Positions 1-6,205 of a stretch of DNA of 6,381 nucleotides are shown here, piece by piece. The stretch is from Spirochaetaceae bacterium (GTDB lineage Bacteria; Spirochaetota; Spirochaetia; Treponematales; Breznakiellaceae): assembly GCA_031284085.1 (NCBI GenBank), contig JAITAM010000026.1:1-6381 (forward strand). The letters run 5' to 3'. Within the stretch, counting starts at the first letter, position 1. The number at the start of each line of letters is the position of its first letter. The notes beneath the pieces were generated by a model. The model saw only the letters and a list, made by a program, of their open reading frames with translations. It was not told the DNA's origin and did not search any database. The position numbers and the translations under genes were made by a program.

Positions 1-17
1 TTGGACAATAAGTTCAA

Positions 18-57
18 GGCATAGCACAGCGCAGAGAGAATTTCCGCTGACTATGCC
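18..57 (+). other. Hairpin in the leader of the binding protein gene
   Basis: A perfect 7-base-pair outer stem joins 18-24 (GGCATAG) to 51-57 (CTATGCC). A 4-base-pair inner stem joins 28-31 (AGCG) to 45-48 (CGCT), across a small asymmetric internal loop. It ends 18 bases before the ribosome binding site of the first gene. The following bases, GCAAAATTTTG, contain only a delayed four-T run, so this is a poor intrinsic terminator as seen. It could be the terminator of a gene to the left of the window, or a 5' untranslated structure stabilising the binding protein mRNA. No convincing -35/-10 promoter pair is visible in 1-85. Confidence 0.45.
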
Positions 58-85
58 GCAAAATTTTGTAGTTTGAGGAGGATCT

Positions 86-1849
86 ATGAAAAAGCTAATG
101 GTTTTTGTTCTGGCTTTTATCATTACAGCCGGAGCAGCGTTTGCAAACGGATCGGGAGACGCAGCAGTTACCGTAAGTCAACTACCACGTAACGAAACTT
201 TGTATTTTAATGGTCTACAGTGGGGCGCACCGGTTGCTTTAAGTCCTTATCATGCTAACCGCAACTACGGCTTCCTTGAAACGCACAGACAAGTCGTGTT
301 TGAGACTCTCTTCCTATACAATCCGCTTGATATCACAAAACTCTATCCACAAATTGGCGACTCTTACACATGGAACGGCAATAATGTTACCATTGTTTTG
401 AATAAAAACGTTAAATTCTCCGATGGAACACCGCTGACCGCCGCCGATGTGGTTAACTCTTACCAGCTTGCCAAAGAGTATTCCACCAGTTATTCAGGAT
501 ACTGGACCTATATCAACGCTATCAGGGCTGTGGATGATTATACAGTTGTGATTGAGGGCAACCCGACAACCATAAACCCAAAATACATTGAACAGTCTTT
601 AAGCGAGCTTTACATTAGTTCTAAAAAGTATTGGGATGCTAAAAAAGCGTCGGGAGAACTGAAGAAAAGCGCAACCGCACTTCTTGAATTTCTTGGCTGG
701 GACTGTCCTGGCACGGGGCCGTATAAACCGATTATTCAAGATGCGACCAAAGTCGTGGTAGAGCGGGATGATAAGTATTGGGGACAACACCCTTCTCGGT
801 GGGGAAAACTGCCTGCGCCTAAATACCTTGCGATGAACATCTACAAAGACAATGCCTCAGGCGATGCGGCGTTCCGCGCCGGTCAAGTTGATGTGTCGCA
901 GCAGTTTATCTCTCAAGTTTGGAAGATTTCACAGTCCGGAGTTCCTGTCCAGACGTATATTCCTCAAGCTCCCTACTATTTACCCGGTGTTATACCTTGC
1001 ATTGTATTTAATACCACCAAACCGGGACTGAGCGAGGCGGTTGTCAGGCAGGCAATTGCCATGTCTTTGGATTACAACGCTATAGGACAAAACGCTATGT
1101 CGGGGTATACAGCGCCTTATGTTCCCTCCCTCATGCTTCCAATCCCACAAGAACAAGCGCTTATTGATGCCAACAAACTCAAACCCTATCAATGGAGCAG
1201 CGATCTGAACACTGCTCGGGCGGCTGCAAACAAGCTTCTTGATGATGCCGGCTGGGTAAAAGGTGCAGACGGTATTCGTGCTAAAGGCGGCGTTAAGCTC
1301 AGCTTCAAAGCAGAATGTCCTGCCGGCTGGAGTGATTGGAATGCTTCATTGGAAGTCGTTTCTCAATCTGCAAAATCTATTAGCATAGACATTTTTACTT
1401 ACTTCCCTGATCTTCCGATCTGGCAATCCGATAAAGATAACACAACTTTTGATATTATCATGCATAGTCCCGGCGGCTTTAATATTGCCTCTCCGTGGAG
1501 TCGTGCTTACTTCATCAGCAGTGAAAACATTTCGCCTAAAGGCACACCGAACAAGGTGCATAACTGGGGACGCTGGCAGAATAAACGTGCCGACGAGATC
1601 ATCAAAGCTTTGATAACCGAAACCGATAAGGCTAAGCAAAAAGACCTGTGGACAGAACTAAATATTCTGTATTTGCAGGAAATGCCTATAGCCGGTCTTA
1701 TGTATCGACCGTCACGGTTCCACACGGTGTATACCGGCGTATGGACAGGCTTCCCCCAGCAGAATGACGGCTCCAATATTCCACCGCTTATTTGCATCGA
1801 TGGCTACGGTATCGCAGCTCTCTACAAGATCAGTGCAAAAGCAAAGTAA
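86..1849 (+). CDS. Periplasmic solute-binding protein of a peptide/oligosaccharide ABC importer (SBP_bac_5 family)
   Basis: This 587-residue protein is the extracytoplasmic ligand receptor of the importer encoded downstream. The ATG at 86 is preceded by GAGGAGG (75-81), four bases away. Residues 1-20 form a Sec signal peptide: basic MKK, a hydrophobic core and AFA before N21, a good signal peptidase I site. There is no lipobox cysteine, so the mature protein is probably soluble in the periplasm. Family 5 features are FSDGTPLTAADVV (111-123), GTGPYKP (209-215), RDDKYWG (227-233), FRAGQVDV (263-270) and IVFNTTKPGLSEAVVRQAI (306-324). The opening stretch at 43-82 (GLQWGAP...FETLFLYNPLD) resembles receptors for beta-glucosides and other oligosaccharides in this family, and the protein is rich in Trp and Tyr, as sugar-binding clefts often are. 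Family 5 receptors also bind peptides and nickel. The family is near certain; the ligand is open. Confidence 0.95.
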   Translation: MKKLMVFVLAFIITAGAAFANGSGDAAVTVSQLPRNETLYFNGLQWGAPVALSPYHANRNYGFLETHRQVVFETLFLYNPLDITKLYPQIGDSYTWNGNNVTIVLNKNVKFSDGTPLTAADVVNSYQLAKEYSTSYSGYWTYINAIRAVDDYTVVIEGNPTTINPKYIEQSLSELYISSKKYWDAKKASGELKKSATALLEFLGWDCPGTGPYKPIIQDATKVVVERDDKYWGQHPSRWGKLPAPKYLAMNIYKDNASGDAAFRAGQVDVSQQFISQVWKISQSGVPVQTYIPQAPYYLPGVIPCIVFNTTKPGLSEAVVRQAIAMSLDYNAIGQNAMSGYTAPYVPSLMLPIPQEQALIDANKLKPYQWSSDLNTARAAANKLLDDAGWVKGADGIRAKGGVKLSFKAECPAGWSDWNASLEVVSQSAKSISIDIFTYFPDLPIWQSDKDNTTFDIIMHSPGGFNIASPWSRAYFISSENISPKGTPNKVHNWGRWQNKRADEIIKALITETDKAKQKDLWTELNILYLQEMPIAGLMYRPSRFHTVYTGVWTGFPQQNDGSNIPPLICIDGYGIAALYKISAKAK

Positions 1850-1860
1850 CAACCAATATT

Positions 1861-1917
1861 AAAGAAGAAGAGGGAACAGAGCGACACTCAAGTTGCTTGA
1901 CTCTCTCTTCTCTTTTT
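1861..1917 (+). terminator. Terminator-like hairpin between binding protein and permease genes
   Basis: Starting 11 bases after the binding protein stop codon, 1866-1875 (AGAAGAGGGA) pairs with 1902-1911 (TCTCTCTTCT), ten pairs including one G-T. After one mismatch (A1865/C1912) the stem continues with four more pairs (1861-1864 with 1913-1916). An inner stem pairs 1880-1885 (AGCGAC) with 1892-1897 (GTTGCT), closing a six-base loop. The 3' arm runs into TTTTT at 1913-1917. This looks like an intrinsic terminator or a 3'-end stabilising stem. Since the downstream permease is needed for function, partial termination (attenuation), giving excess binding protein transcript, is the likely role. 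The outer stem is purine/pyrimidine-biased and only moderately GC-rich, so termination would be incomplete. Confidence 0.55.
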
Positions 1918-1928
1918 GTCAATCTCAG

Positions 1929-1966
1929 CCGGAGATTTTTAAGCTCCGGATTTCAACAATCGGAGG
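1929..1966 (+). promoter_or_regulatory. Hairpin and ribosome binding site upstream of the TTG-started permease
   Basis: GGAGG at 1962-1966 lies six bases before the TTG at 1973 and fixes that codon as the start. Upstream, 1929-1934 (CCGGAG) pairs perfectly with 1944-1949 (CTCCGG) around a nine-base loop. The same 3' arm (CTCCG, 1944-1948) is also complementary to CGGAG at 1961-1965, which includes most of the Shine-Dalgarno sequence. Two mutually exclusive stems are therefore possible, one leaving the ribosome binding site free and one masking it. The pairings are direct observations; a regulatory role is inference. Confidence 0.4.
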
Positions 1967-1972
1967 TTCTTT

Positions 1973-2986
1973 TTGAACGGCTTGCTAAAATATTTCGCTA
2001 AAAAGACGGTATGGTATCTGCTTACTCTTTTTATTGCGATCTTTCTTAATTTTCTATTGCCAAGGCTTATTCCCGGCAATCCAGTCGATGTGTTGGTATC
2101 AGAGGCAACCGGAACATTAACCGATGCGAATGCAATTAAACAGATTTACGATAACTATATGGCTATGTTCGGGCTTGATAAGCCGCTGTGGCAGCAGTTC
2201 TTTATTTATGTAGGTAATTTATTCCGAGGCAACCTAGGGCTGTCATTCAGCCAATACCCACGTCCGGTTTCAGAGATAATAGGATCGGTTGTTCACTGGA
2301 CGCTGATGCTCCAAATACCGGCTATCTTTGTGGGTTGGTTTCTTGGCAATCTTTTAGGCGCGCTCACGGCATACCGAAAAGGCATCTTTGACAGGGTGCT
2401 ATTTCCTTTCTTTCTTTTGTTAAGCGCTATGCCGGCATTCGGCTTTGCCATTAGCAATATGTATTTTTTTGCAGTCCGCAGTCATCTTTTCCCTTTGGGA
2501 CTCGGTTATGCTTTTGACGTAATCCCCAACTGGAGAAATCCGGTATTCTTGCTTTCGGTACTCAATCATTATCGGCTGCCGTTTCTGACTATGGTTCTTA
2601 TCACTATAGGCGGTCAATCCCTTGGTATGCGGGAAATGTCGATTTATGAGCTGAATGCCGACTATGTAAAATACAGCCGGCTTATGGGTATAAAAGATAA
2701 TAAAATTGTTACCTATGTATTCCGTAATGCCATGCTGCCACAGATAACCGGTCTTGCTCTTTCTTTAGGTACGATGATAGGCGGCAATCTTATTGCAGAA
2801 ATTGTTTTTAGCTATCCCGGACTGGGAACTACGATGTTTACCGCAATCCGGAACCAAGACTACCCGCTGCTTTCAGGATGCACACTGATCGTAACTATTA
2901 CCGTATTGGCGGCAAATTTTGTGGTTGATGTAATATGCGGACTTATCGATCCGCGAATACGGATTACGCAACAAGAAGAAAGTTAA
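1973..2986 (+). CDS. ABC transporter permease, DppB/OppB type
   Basis: This 337-residue inner-membrane subunit forms half of the translocation channel with the permease encoded at 3086-3922. The start is TTG, chosen because GGAGG sits six bases upstream and because translation from it (MNGLLKYFAKK...) gives the usual short basic N-terminus before the first membrane helix. Membrane segments lie near residues 12-30, 110-133, 143-168, 202-218, 260-282 and 305-325, the six-helix pattern of the family. LPRLIPGNPVD (29-39) is the typical end of helix 1. The large periplasmic loop holds FGLDKPLWQQFFIYVGNLFRGNLGLSF (66-92 in part). The ATPase-contacting EAA-type loop is at 229-256 (ADYVKYSRLMGI...RNAMLP), followed by EIVFSYPGLG (276-285). 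It ends with DPRIR, as usual. The protein appears intact. The TTG start and nearby hairpins may keep its synthesis below that of the binding protein. Confidence 0.95.
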   Translation: MNGLLKYFAKKTVWYLLTLFIAIFLNFLLPRLIPGNPVDVLVSEATGTLTDANAIKQIYDNYMAMFGLDKPLWQQFFIYVGNLFRGNLGLSFSQYPRPVSEIIGSVVHWTLMLQIPAIFVGWFLGNLLGALTAYRKGIFDRVLFPFFLLLSAMPAFGFAISNMYFFAVRSHLFPLGLGYAFDVIPNWRNPVFLLSVLNHYRLPFLTMVLITIGGQSLGMREMSIYELNADYVKYSRLMGIKDNKIVTYVFRNAMLPQITGLALSLGTMIGGNLIAEIVFSYPGLGTTMFTAIRNQDYPLLSGCTLIVTITVLAANFVVDVICGLIDPRIRITQQEES

Positions 2987-3050
2987 GCGTAAGCTGTCTC
3001 CGTAATTTTGCGGCAAATGGTATCTGTGAGTCGTACAGCAGCGGCGGCAG

Positions 3051-3071
3051 TATAGTAAGTTCTAAACTATA
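3051..3071 (+). other. Weak AT-rich hairpin before the second permease gene
   Basis: In the 99-base gap between the two permease genes, 3051-3056 (TATAGT) pairs with 3066-3071 (ACTATA) around a nine-base loop. It ends three bases before the ribosome binding site GAGAGG (3075-3080). The stem is all A-T except one pair, so it would be only marginally stable. The rest of the gap (2987-3050) shows no gene, terminator or clear promoter. Confidence 0.2.
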
Positions 3072-3085
3072 AAAGAGAGGTTTGT

Positions 3086-3922
3086 ATGGGCTATTTTTTC
3101 AAAACTGCATTCAAATCCGGCAAATTCTGTTTTGGCTTTGTCGTGTTATCGGCTATTTTGCTTCTTATTATTGTTTATCCACTGGTAAATCATACGGACC
3201 CGCTTCAAATGAGTGGTATGATGTTTGAAAGTCCTAGCTCCGATCATATTTTGGGAACCGATAATTTCGGGCGCGATGTGATGGCAGAGCTTGTTGCCGG
3301 TACAAAGACTTCACTCATTATAGGCTTTTTTGCAGGACTTGTTGCTACAATCATTGGTCTTATTGTAGGACTGATCGCAGGCTATAGCGGCGGGGTTTTT
3401 GATAATATTTTAAGCAGCCTTACTAATATTTTTATTGTTATACCTTCATTTATTATTCTGGTACTTGTTTCGATTAGTGTCAGCACTCGTAATTTTATGG
3501 CAACGGCAATAGTTATAGGTTTTACCAGTTGGCCGTGGACGGCTCGGTCAGTGCGCGCTCAGACCACCAGCCTTCGTAATCGAGATCACGTCAATCTTTC
3601 TAAGCTTTCCGGCCATAGTATGCCGCGGATCATTATTAAGGATATCCTTCCCTATATTGCCTCTTACGTGGTTATGGCGTTTATCCTTCAAGTAGCATCC
3701 GGTATACTCGCGGAAGCTTCCATTTCTATGCTTGGTCTTGGGCCTCGGAATGTGGCAACTCTTGGATTGATGATGTTTTGGGCGACTACCTTTAATGCGG
3801 TACTCAACGGTAACTGGTGGGCATTTTTTCCTATGGTAGTTATGATTACCCTGATTACGTTTTCTTTGAATCTCATCAATTCAGGGCTTGATCAGATATT
3901 TAATCCTCAAATAAGGAGCTAA
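3086..3922 (+). CDS. ABC transporter permease, DppC/OppC type
   Basis: This 278-residue inner-membrane protein is the second channel subunit, partner of the DppB-type permease. The ATG at 3086 is preceded by GAGAGG (3075-3080), five bases away. The N-terminal helix (about 13-34) is followed by the family signature [12 protein letters not shown] (54-65). Further helices lie near 74-100, 113-132, 137-150, 192-210 and 247-265. The EAA-type coupling loop is at 166-189 ([18 protein letters not shown]...LP) with conserved Gly176, followed by [12 protein letters not shown] (209-220). The ending FNPQIRS replaces the usual DPR-type tail. The length is at the short end for the family because the N-terminus before helix 1 is brief; nothing essential seems missing. 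The ribosome binding site of the next gene lies inside this gene's last codons, so the two are probably translationally coupled. Confidence 0.95.
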   Translation: MGYFFKTAFKSGKFCFGFVVLSAILLLIIVYPLVNHTDPLQMSGMMFESPSSDHILGTDNFGRDVMAELVAGTKTSLIIGFFAGLVATIIGLIVGLIAGYSGGVFDNILSSLTNIFIVIPSFIILVLVSISVSTRNFMATAIVIGFTSWPWTARSVRAQTTSLRNRDHVNLSKLSGHSMPRIIIKDILPYIASYVVMAFILQVASGILAEASISMLGLGPRNVATLGLMMFWATTFNAVLNGNWWAFFPMVVMITLITFSLNLINSGLDQIFNPQIRS

Positions 3923-3925
3923 TCT

Positions 3926-4987
3926 ATGGCGATGCTAGAAGTAAAAGGGTTAACCACCTATTACAAAACCCGAATGAATGAGAAAATTTGTTCTGTGGAT
4001 AATGTATCTTTTGTATTGGAAGAGGGAAAGTCATTAGGAATAGCAGGGGAGTCCGGTTGTGGTAAAAGCACTCTGGCTATGAGTGTAATGGGTTACTATT
4101 TTCCACCGCTTTACTATGAAGGCGGGCAAATATTCATTGACGGCAAAGAAATAACCAATTTAGCGCCAGATCTGATACGCAAAACTGTTCTTGGTACTGA
4201 AATTGCCTATATACCGCAAGCTGCTATGAATGCCCTTAACCCTACACGCAAAATCATTAGATTTATTGAAGATGTAATGCAAGCGCATGGGTCGACGTTA
4301 TCGCGATCGGAGATATACCAGCTTGCAAAGGAACGTTTTACTGTACTGAACTTGCCTGAAAAAGTGCTAAACCAATATGCAATCGAGCTTTCAGACGGTA
4401 TGAAACAGCGTACCATCATTGCCATATCGACTATTTTAAATCCTAAAGTGCTGATTGCCGATGAGCCTTCTTCTGCACTTGATGTTTCTTCACAAAAAAT
4501 TGTTATCAGACTGCTCCATAAGCTTATGGAAAAAGGCTTTGTCCGATCAATGTTGTTTATTACTCATGAGCTGCCTCTGCTTTACAACGTTACCGATGAT
4601 ATTATGGTCATGTATGCCGGTGAAATTGTCGAGCACGGAAGTGCAAAGGAAATGATTTTTGACCCGATAATGCCGTATTCCAAAGGTTTGATGAACTCAA
4701 TTATCGTACCGGAAGATGGAACTCGAGGGCATGTCTTACAAACTATTCCCGGAGCACCGCCTGATTTGAAGAAGAAACCGGTAGGCTGTCGGTTTGGCGA
4801 GCGGTGTAGCTATGCGGATGAGATATGCCGGAAAGAAACCATTACTGAACAACAAGCTAGCGCAGGTCGTAGCTACCGGTGTCGCCATAGCCTTAAAAAT
4901 TTGTACGAAATCTATGAAAATCACGATGTATACAAAGTCTGGGATGATCTTGATCTCGATCTGACGGATATCTTAGGGGAAGAATAA
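3926..4987 (+). CDS. ABC transporter ATP-binding protein, DppD/OppD type
   Basis: This 353-residue cytoplasmic ATPase is one of two that power the importer. It begins three bases after the permease stop. AAGGAG (3913-3918) lies seven bases before the ATG at 3926; an ATG two codons later is less well spaced. Motifs in order: Walker [10 protein letters not shown] (41-49), Q-loop Gln98, signature LSDGMKQR (155-162), Walker B VLIADEP (175-181) with catalytic Glu180, D-loop SALD (183-186) and H-loop His214. The signature has Asp where the consensus LSGGQ has its first Gly. The C-terminal extension [17 protein letters not shown] (274-290) begins the oligopeptide/dipeptide ATPase C-terminal domain. 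Cys288, Cys294, Cys301 and Cys319 match the four-cysteine pattern that holds a 4Fe-4S cluster in DppD-type proteins. An acidic tail follows ([15 protein letters not shown], 339-353). Peptide and oligosaccharide systems both use this type. Confidence 0.95.
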   Translation: MAMLEVKGLTTYYKTRMNEKICSVDNVSFVLEEGKSLGIAGESGCGKSTLAMSVMGYYFPPLYYEGGQIFIDGKEITNLAPDLIRKTVLGTEIAYIPQAAMNALNPTRKIIRFIEDVMQAHGSTLSRSEIYQLAKERFTVLNLPEKVLNQYAIELSDGMKQRTIIAISTILNPKVLIADEPSSALDVSSQKIVIRLLHKLMEKGFVRSMLFITHELPLLYNVTDDIMVMYAGEIVEHGSAKEMIFDPIMPYSKGLMNSIIVPEDGTRGHVLQTIPGAPPDLKKKPVGCRFGERCSYADEICRKETITEQQASAGRSYRCRHSLKNLYEIYENHDVYKVWDDLDLDLTDILGEE

Positions 4988-5057
4988 AAGACAGCCGGCA
5001 GCATAAATGAAAGCCTGAAAAATAATTAACACTCTTAAAATGTAAAGGAGATCTGCC

Positions 5058-5882
5058 ATGATTAGAAAAAAAACAAAAGAAGTTTTTTTAAGCGGCACTG
5101 GTGTTACTCGAGAATTCGGACATGGTAAAAATAAGATTATTGCCGTTAATAACATCGATTTTGAATTCCGGCGAGGTGAGATTATTTCCATAGTCGGTGA
5201 ATCTGGTAGCGGTAAAACAACCCTAGCTAAGATGATCTTGGGTCTTTTGCCGTTAACGCGTGGACAGATTGAGTCTGAAGGGAAGCTTCGAGATATTTCA
5301 ACACAGGCTAAACGCAGGAAGTACTGGCAGAATATTCAGGCGATTTTTCAAGATCCTTTTTCTACATTCAATATTTTTAACAAAGTTGATTCAGTATTAC
5401 TTGATTGTATCCGACTGCAAGGTGCAGGACATTTAAGTAATGAAGAGAAATTTGAAAAGATGAAAGAATCCTGTTCTTTTGTCAATTTGAAATTTGAAGA
5501 GCTTTCAAACAAGTACCCTTTTGAATTGTCCGGCGGACAGATGCAGCGTCTAATGATTGCCAGGATTTTCATGCTCCATCCAAAATTGCTCATTGCGGAC
5601 GAACCGACTTCAATGATTGATGCCTGTTCGCGTGCTACTATCCTTGATATGTTACTCAAGTTACGAGAAGAAATTGATATGACTATAGTATTTATTACCC
5701 ACGACATAGGACTTGCGTACTACATCTCCGATACCGTTTATATTATGGAACATGGTGTCATTGTGGAGCGCGGAACAGCCGACGAGGCAATTCTTCACCC
5801 CCAATCGGATTATACCAAGCGCCTTCTTGGTGATGTGCCGAAGATTTATGAGCCATGGGACTTTACAACAGATACTGTCTAG
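5058..5882 (+). CDS. ABC transporter ATP-binding protein, DppF/OppF type (short form)
   Basis: This 274-residue ATPase is the second of the pair. The ATG at 5058 follows AAAGGAG (5044-5050) by seven bases. Motifs: Walker [10 protein letters not shown] (47-55), Q-loop Gln98 in [11 protein letters not shown] (97-107), signature LSGGQMQR (157-164), Walker B LLIADEP (177-183) with Glu182, D-loop SMID (185-188, usually SALD) and H-loop His215. All catalytic residues are present. It ends soon after [17 protein letters not shown] (251-267) and lacks the cysteine-bearing C-terminal extension seen in its partner and in many 310-330 residue DppF/OppF proteins. The ending looks natural rather than broken, since the short sequence closes the usual RLL..VP element. 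A 70-base gap (4988-5057) separates it from the DppD-type gene. That gap shows no terminator, so both probably share one transcript. Confidence 0.95.
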   Translation: MIRKKTKEVFLSGTGVTREFGHGKNKIIAVNNIDFEFRRGEIISIVGESGSGKTTLAKMILGLLPLTRGQIESEGKLRDISTQAKRRKYWQNIQAIFQDPFSTFNIFNKVDSVLLDCIRLQGAGHLSNEEKFEKMKESCSFVNLKFEELSNKYPFELSGGQMQRLMIARIFMLHPKLLIADEPTSMIDACSRATILDMLLKLREEIDMTIVFITHDIGLAYYISDTVYIMEHGVIVERGTADEAILHPQSDYTKRLLGDVPKIYEPWDFTTDTV

Positions 5883-5889
5883 CCGGCTA
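5880..5889. repeat. Ten-base perfect palindrome over the stop codon of the last ATPase gene
   Basis: TAGCCGGCTA is self-complementary over all ten bases and contains the TAG stop. It has no loop and no T run, so it is not a terminator. It could be a protein binding site or chance. Confidence 0.3.
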
Positions 5890-5946
5890 TGCCAGCCTAT
5901 TTCAAAGTTCTCGCTGTTGTGTCCATGGTGGATATACGGCTTTTTG

Positions 5947-6102
5947 CCTGCTAGAAGCAGGTTGAGGTCTGTCCCTTTTCAGCCAAAGGTATGGCCTCTT
6001 CTAGACCAGAAGTCTGGCTTACCTCAGCCGATCGGCAGCGATGAGGGCGCACGTATAGCCTGCTTGAAAGTTTCACTGTTAGGCTGGAATGGGAATAGAC
6101 CT
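5947..6102 (+). ncRNA. Candidate structured RNA element of unknown class
   Basis: Three stems are visible. A 5' hairpin pairs 5947-5952 (CCTGCT) with 5956-5961 (AGCAGG). A long closing helix pairs 5965-5984 with 6082-6102: AGGTCT with AGACCT, then G-U and U-A, then CCC with GGG past one bulged A (6094), then one T-T mismatch, three further pairs including a U-G, and CAGCC with GGCTG. Inside it, 5987-6024 folds into a 14-pair hairpin (AGGTA/TACCT, GGCC/GGCT with one G-U, CTTCT/AGAAG, loop AGACC). The G-U pairs at 5971/6096, 5979/6087 and 5993/6019 would be C-A mismatches on the opposite strand, so the fold favours + strand transcription. The remainder (6025-6081) has several competing pairings. 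Possibilities are a cis-regulatory leader of the nitroreductase gene, a small RNA, or a MITE-like repeat. I matched it to no riboswitch or housekeeping RNA consensus I know. Confidence 0.4.
6027..6036. repeat. Ten-base perfect palindrome inside the structured intergenic region
   Basis: GCCGATCGGC is fully self-complementary. As RNA it could form a short three-pair stem with a GATC loop, lengthened by CCTCA (6022-6026) pairing with TGAGG (6042-6046). That extension competes with the outer pairs of the 5987-6024 hairpin. As DNA it could be a dimeric protein site. Confidence 0.3.
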
Positions 6103-6114
6103 ATGGATCTATGG
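6101..6114. repeat. Short tandem direct repeat CTATGG
   Basis: CTATGG occurs at 6101-6106 and again at 6109-6114, an eight-base period directly after the structured element. The copy number is two only; it may be chance. Confidence 0.25.
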
Positions 6115-6194
6115 TTAAGAAATGTGTGCGGCTGCCTTTCTTTATTGAGTTATAGAATTTCCTTAGCCCTCTCTTTTTGGTTATCTTCATCGTT

Positions 6195-6200
6195 AGGAGG
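6195..6200 (+). promoter_or_regulatory. Strong ribosome binding site fixing the GTG start of the nitroreductase gene
   Basis: AGGAGG lies five bases before GTG at 6206. No ATG or TTG start in the right frame lies nearby, since the overlapping TTG at 6204 reads straight into TGA. This decides the start codon. Confidence 0.8.
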
Positions 6201-6205
6201 AGATT

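Larger units (their letters stand above)
5883..6205. other. Long intergenic region, no supported protein gene
   Basis: These 323 bases separate the importer operon from the nitroreductase gene. One + frame stays open across the whole stretch (from 5713, inside the ATPase gene, to 6258, inside the nitroreductase gene), but its translation has no family features and overlaps two well-supported genes in another frame. On the - strand the two frames I translated are each interrupted by stops. What the region does hold is RNA-like structure at 5947-6102, a direct repeat at 6101-6114 and pyrimidine-rich stretches at 6137-6146 and 6168-6178. No textbook intrinsic terminator follows the ATPase gene, and no strong promoter precedes the nitroreductase gene. 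A weak -10-like TATAGAAT at 6151-6158 lacks a good -35. Confidence 0.6.

Noticed and set aside
1346..1797. Open - strand frames within the binding protein gene and similar antisense frames in the other genes
   Set aside because: They are shadows of strongly supported + strand genes, with no independent start signals or recognisable protein features.
1792..2001. Small + strand open frame across the binding protein/permease junction
   Set aside because: It overlaps both neighbours out of frame, and its middle covers the terminator-like hairpin; low-complexity Ser/Leu-rich translation without family features.
5947..5961. Hairpin after the ATPase operon as an intrinsic terminator
   Set aside because: The five-T run lies before the stem, not after it, on the + strand. 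After the stem comes TTGAGG, so it does not fit a terminator in that direction.
6038..6074. Hammerhead-ribozyme-like core (GATGAG ... GAAA) in the intergenic region
   Set aside because: The first core lacks the U of CUGAUGA, the stem between cores is only three pairs with five extra bases before GAAA, and no flanking stem or cleavage triplet fits.
6064..6158. Promoter candidates TTGAAA (6064-6069) and TATAGAAT (6151-6158)
   Set aside because: The two are too far apart to form one promoter, and neither has a matching partner hexamer at 16-18 bases.
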